9,926 nt of DNA, taken from DATBAK01 sp036787815. GTDB lineage: Bacteria; Actinomycetota; Acidimicrobiia; IMCC26256; PALSA-610. Of this stretch, positions 7,129 through 9,926 are shown one piece after another. The translations under genes and the position numbers were made by a program. The stretch spans positions 1-9,926 of the forward strand of contig DAIQOP010000141.1 in NCBI GenBank assembly GCA_036787815.1, written 5' to 3'. The first letter of the stretch is position 1; each line of letters begins with the position of its first letter. The notes below the pieces were generated by a model that saw only the letters and a program-made list of their open reading frames with translations, was not told where the DNA came from and did no database searches.

Positions 7129-9479
7129 GTCGCGCCGTCGGCGGTCCAGTCCAGGCGCACGGTGACAGCCTGCTCGTCCAGCTGCAGCCGGCGACCGTCG
7201 AGCGTCGCGCCCGGGCCGTCGACCGACGCCGTGAACGTGCGTCCCGCGGCCAGGAGGGTTCCGTCCGCGGGAGCGAGCCAGGACGCCTCGGGCAGCCGAC
7301 GCAGGGTGAGCATGCACCCGGAGGGGTCCCACGCGAGGCGGTCGACGACGAGGCCGCCGCGGGCGCGCAGCCCCGTCACGCAGCCGCGCTCCCACTCGGC
7401 GGGCAGCGCGGGCAGCACGGTCAGGGTGTCGAGAGTCGAGCCGACGAGCATTGCGGCCACGAGTGCCGGGAGACCGCCGCTGGCATCGAGGTTGAAGATC
7501 CGGCCGGCATCGTGGGTCGTGGTCAACGCCGGGCGCCAGTGGTCGATCGCGAGCCACTGCGCGCACGTGAGCGCCGAGCGCGCGTCGCCGAGCGCGGCGG
7601 CGGCGAGCCCCAGCTGGACCAGGCCGAACGCCATCTCCATCCGGCCCGGCGGCGCAGTCGGGTCCTGCGCCCGCCACGCGATCTTCGCGGCGACCGTGGC
7701 GGCCGCCGCGTCGCGCAGCCGTGCCGCGCTCGCAGTCGACCCGACGAACGCCGGGTCGGGCTCGTACCACAACGGGTACAGCTGCGAGGTGTGGCGGTGC
7801 GCGACGTTCTCCGGCCACAGGTCCGAGATCCACTCGGCCAGCGTCCCGTCGTCGGCCACGCGGTAGGGCGGCAGGCTCGCGGCGAGGCCGGCCCACCGGT
7901 CGTCGAGGCTGCGGTCACCGCGCGCCCGTGCGAGCACCGACGCCGCGCGCGCGGCGTCGCGCAGGATGGCGACGTCCATGGTGGCGTCCGCCACGATGGG
8001 GCTGGCGTCCGCGTCCGGCGCGTTCTCGGGCGAGTAGTCCGGCACCAGGTGGCGTCGTCCCTCGATCCACACCGTCGAGGTCTCGGCGAAGCGGAGCACG
8101 CCCTCGACGAGCGACCACAGCTCGTCGTCGACGATCGTGCGATCGCCCGTCGTCGAGACCAGGTCCGCCGCGAACCGCAGCACCCAGCCGCCGCACCCGA
8201 CCCAGAAGAGGTGGGGGTACGCCTCGGCGAAGTGGTTGGCGCGTCCGTGCGTCGACATCCGGGAGGGGAGCAGCATCCCCTCGGCGCCGAAGACCCGGCG
8301 TGCGTTCTCGCGGTAGTCGTCCACGAAGGGCAGCACGAGGGCCAGCAGTGACCGCGCGAGCTCGGGCGTCCCGGTGGGGATCAGCCCGGCGATCCCGCCG
8401 TTCTGGACGTTGCCGTTCATCGTGTAGTCGGCAGACCACGCGGGTCGCCACGTGCCCTGCCAGACGCCCTGGAGGGTCGGCGGCAGCTCGCCCGTCGACG
8501 CGACGACGTTGGCCCGGCCGGACAGGTACGCGACCTCGACGACGCGGCGCCTGGCACCCGGTTCGCCCTGCCGGGCGGCCTCCCACAGCTGCTCGGTGGT
8601 CTCCGCGGAGCGGCCGGCGCCCAGGTCGAGGGTCGAGACACCGACCAGGTGGCCATGGGTCTGAGCCTGCCGTTCGCGCAGGGCGTCCCAGTCGGCCAGG
8701 GCCGCGTCCGAGGTGCTCGCCGAACCGACGGCGACGTCGAGGCGGATCGTCGTGCGCTCGCCGGCCGCGACCGCCACCTGGCAGCGGAGCGCCCCGGCCT
8801 CAGTGCTCCAAGGGCTGCCGGAGGTCGCGGTGACGATCGATGACGTGGCCGGGTCGCCGGTGTCGGCGACGACCCGTCCGTGGGATCCGCCCGTCAGGGC
8901 AGCACGCACCGCGGTGGACGCGTCCGGTCCTCCGGAGTCCAGCGCGGTGTCGGCGCTGCCGTCGAGCCCCAACTCGAGAACGGTCTGCATCCCGAGCTCG
9001 GACTCGAGGCCGATCCACACCGTCTGCTCGCCCCGTGGGGTCAGCACCCGCAGGGCGTTGCTCCCGCCCGCTCGGTCCCGCCAGCGCACCGAGACCTCGC
9101 CGTGGAGCAGGTCCACGGCTCGGCGCGTCTGCACGGTGCCCCCCGAGCTGGTGATCACCAGCGTCGCGCAGATGCCGAGCGGATCGGTCCAGACAAGCCC
9201 ATCGGCGTAGCCGCTCGCGTGCGCCGCCTGCGCCATGAGGCGGCTCGCCCGCGCGGTGTCGCCCGCGAGCACAGCGCGGCGCAGCTCGTCGAGCACCGGC
9301 GCCACGTCCGGGGCGGCCGGGCGGGGGTTGATCGGAAGGAAGAAGCGCTCGTGCGACAGCGAGACGACCTGCCGGTCCGCCGGCCCGAACAGGACGGCCC
9401 CCACGCTGCCGCTGCCGACCACCAGACCGTGCTCCCACGTGGGCGCCCCGGTCGCCGTCTCGAACACCGTCGTGCTCAC
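7125..9479 (-). CDS. GH95 alpha-L-fucosidase-like glycosidase
   Basis: A 784-residue inverting glycosidase of the GH95 type (alpha-1,2-L-fucosidases, with some alpha-L-galactosidases). The N-terminal beta-sandwich begins TWEHGLVVGSGSVGAVLFG, the counterpart of the usual W-x-x-x-P-x-GNG-x-x-G-x-x-x-x-G. The (alpha/alpha)6 domain keeps likely active-site groups: YTMNGNVQNGG (Asn355, Asn357), DYSPEN (Glu485, matching the general acid) and IFNLDASGG (Asp665, matching the Asp that activates water with Asn). HRHTSQLYPLW and VLPALPAEWERG with LRARGGLVVDRLAW are further family landmarks near the C-terminus. The GTG at 9479 is chosen because an extended GGTGA ribosome-binding match precedes it and the longer frame would overlap the upstream gene with Pro/Arg-rich sequence. 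No signal peptide is visible. It starts 7 bases after the amidohydrolase stop, so the two are co-transcribed. Substrate could be L-fucose or L-galactose. Confidence 0.92.
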   Translation of the reverse strand: MSTTVFETATGAPTWEHGLVVGSGSVGAVLFGPADRQVVSLSHERFFLPINPRPAAPDVAPVLDELRRAVLAGDTARASRLMAQAAHASGYADGLVWTDPLGICATLVITSSGGTVQTRRAVDLLHGEVSVRWRDRAGGSNALRVLTPRGEQTVWIGLESELGMQTVLELGLDGSADTALDSGGPDASTAVRAALTGGSHGRVVADTGDPATSSIVTATSGSPWSTEAGALRCQVAVAAGERTTIRLDVAVGSASTSDAALADWDALRERQAQTHGHLVGVSTLDLGAGRSAETTEQLWEAARQGEPGARRRVVEVAYLSGRANVVASTGELPPTLQGVWQGTWRPAWSADYTMNGNVQNGGIAGLIPTGTPELARSLLALVLPFVDDYRENARRVFGAEGMLLPSRMSTHGRANHFAEAYPHLFWVGCGGWVLRFAADLVSTTGDRTIVDDELWSLVEGVLRFAETSTVWIEGRRHLVPDYSPENAPDADASPIVADATMDVAILRDAARAASVLARARGDRSLDDRWAGLAASLPPYRVADDGTLAEWISDLWPENVAHRHTSQLYPLWYEPDPAFVGSTASAARLRDAAAATVAAKIAWRAQDPTAPPGRMEMAFGLVQLGLAAAALGDARSALTCAQWLAIDHWRPALTTTHDAGRIFNLDASGGLPALVAAMLVGSTLDTLTVLPALPAEWERGCVTGLRARGGLVVDRLAWDPSGCMLTLRRLPEASWLAPADGTLLAAGRTFTASVDGPGATLDGRRLQLDEQAVTVRLDWTADGAT

Positions 9480-9486
9480 CTCGCGC

Positions 9487-9926
9487 TCACCGTGCGTCCT
9501 CCTCGCCGAGGTACACGCGCCTCGCCGTGGCGGCGGCGACCAGGGGCCAGGCGCCCTCGCCCACGACCCGTCGTACCCGGTCGACCCAGATGGCGAACCG
9601 GCCACCGACGCCGGACCGGGCGCTCACCGGCCAGTCGCGGCCCAGGACGCAGCGATCGGCGCCGACCGCGTCGACCGCGTGAGCGATGGAGTCGTCGGTG
9701 TGGCGGTCGAACGCCTCCCGGCCGGCGGACTCCGCCGTCAGGCCGGACACCTTGACCACGGTGGACGGACGCTCGGCGAGCGCGGTGATCGCGGCCGCCC
9801 ACCGCAGTCCGGCCGGGCTGGCGATGCCCGCGTCGACCGACGGTTTGCCCAGGATGTCCAGGACCACGGTGACCTCCGGCACCCGCTCGAGCAGACTGAC
9901 GAGCGCCGGCAGCTGCCCGTGCCGGA
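9487..9926 (-). CDS. Amidohydrolase-2 / COG3618 TIM-barrel hydrolase, fuconolactonase-like, N-terminus outside window
   Basis: The last 145 or so residues of a metal-dependent hydrolase barrel; the gene enters from the right edge. The visible order matches COG3618 proteins, a group including L-fuconolactonases and related sugar lactonases: GQLPALVSLLERVPEVTVVLD, LGKPSVDAG, then W-A-A-A-I, STVVKVSGLT, GADRCVLGRDWPVS (its Asp is the strand-8 metal ligand position) and a closing ATARRVYLG. Oddly, the usual DHxGKP motif reads DILGKP, so a His commonly conserved there is Ile. That may change the metal site or catalysis. It directly precedes the GH95 gene with 7 bases between them, suiting hydrolysis of a lactone made when released fucose is oxidised at C1. 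Family is fairly certain; the lactonase role is inference from family and context. Confidence 0.85.
   Translation of the reverse strand, partial: RHGQLPALVSLLERVPEVTVVLDILGKPSVDAGIASPAGLRWAAAITALAERPSTVVKVSGLTAESAGREAFDRHTDDSIAHAVDAVGADRCVLGRDWPVSARSGVGGRFAIWVDRVRRVVGEGAWPLVAAATARRVYLGEEDAR

Noticed and set aside
6721..7866. In-frame continuation of the 4804 gene to 7866, giving a protein of about 1020 residues
   Set aside because: The extension is Arg/Ser/Pro-rich low-complexity sequence and lies antisense to the well-conserved GH95 gene; it results from the frameshift near 6717.
1..9926. CRISPR array, tRNA/rRNA, insertion sequence or attachment site
   Set aside because: No regularly spaced repeats, cloverleaf-type gene, transposase motif or terminal repeats were seen on either strand.

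Overview
The window is very GC-rich (roughly 70% or more), with strong G/C third-position bias, GTG starts as well as ATG, good Shine-Dalgarno sites and short or overlapping gene junctions. This suggests a high-GC actinobacterium, perhaps a Cellulomonas-like member of the Micrococcales. That assignment is an inference, since no marker gene is present. Nothing points to a phage, plasmid, transposon, CRISPR array or RNA gene. There is no gene-free stretch longer than about 100 bases.

Layout of the plus strand: the last 21 codons of an unidentified protein, possibly a GH127-like beta-L-arabinofuranosidase (2-67). Next comes a short intergenic region with a perfect 12-bp palindrome of LacI-family operator type (137-148). 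A tight gene run follows: Gfo/Idh/MocA oxidoreductase (165-1349), ThuA-domain protein (1346-2053), a second and different Gfo/Idh/MocA oxidoreductase (2026-3111), a GH29 alpha-L-fucosidase containing a 10-N assembly gap (3180-4733), and a right-handed beta-helix glycosidase of GH141-like type with a C-terminal NEW3-like domain (4804-7100). The last gene carries an apparent one-base frameshift near 6717. Layout of the minus strand, converging on the first set: a COG3618/amidohydrolase-2 protein that runs off the right edge (9487 to beyond 9926), then a GH95 alpha-L-fucosidase-like enzyme (9479-7125). The two operons meet tail to tail with only 24 bases between the stop codons, and a hairpin covers both stops.

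Working model (inference): this is an intracellular glycan-dismantling locus centred on alpha-L-fucose, or a related 6-deoxy or methylated sugar. It holds representatives of three glycosidase families that include alpha-L-fucosidases (GH29, GH95, GH141-like). The amidohydrolase belongs to the family that includes L-fuconolactonases, which fits an oxidative, non-phosphorylating fucose route. The two NAD(P)-dependent oxidoreductases and the ThuA protein could oxidise a sugar or glycoside, for example to a 3-keto sugar. No glycosidase whose N-terminus is visible has a recognisable signal peptide, so oligosaccharides would have to be imported; no transporter or regulator gene is in view.
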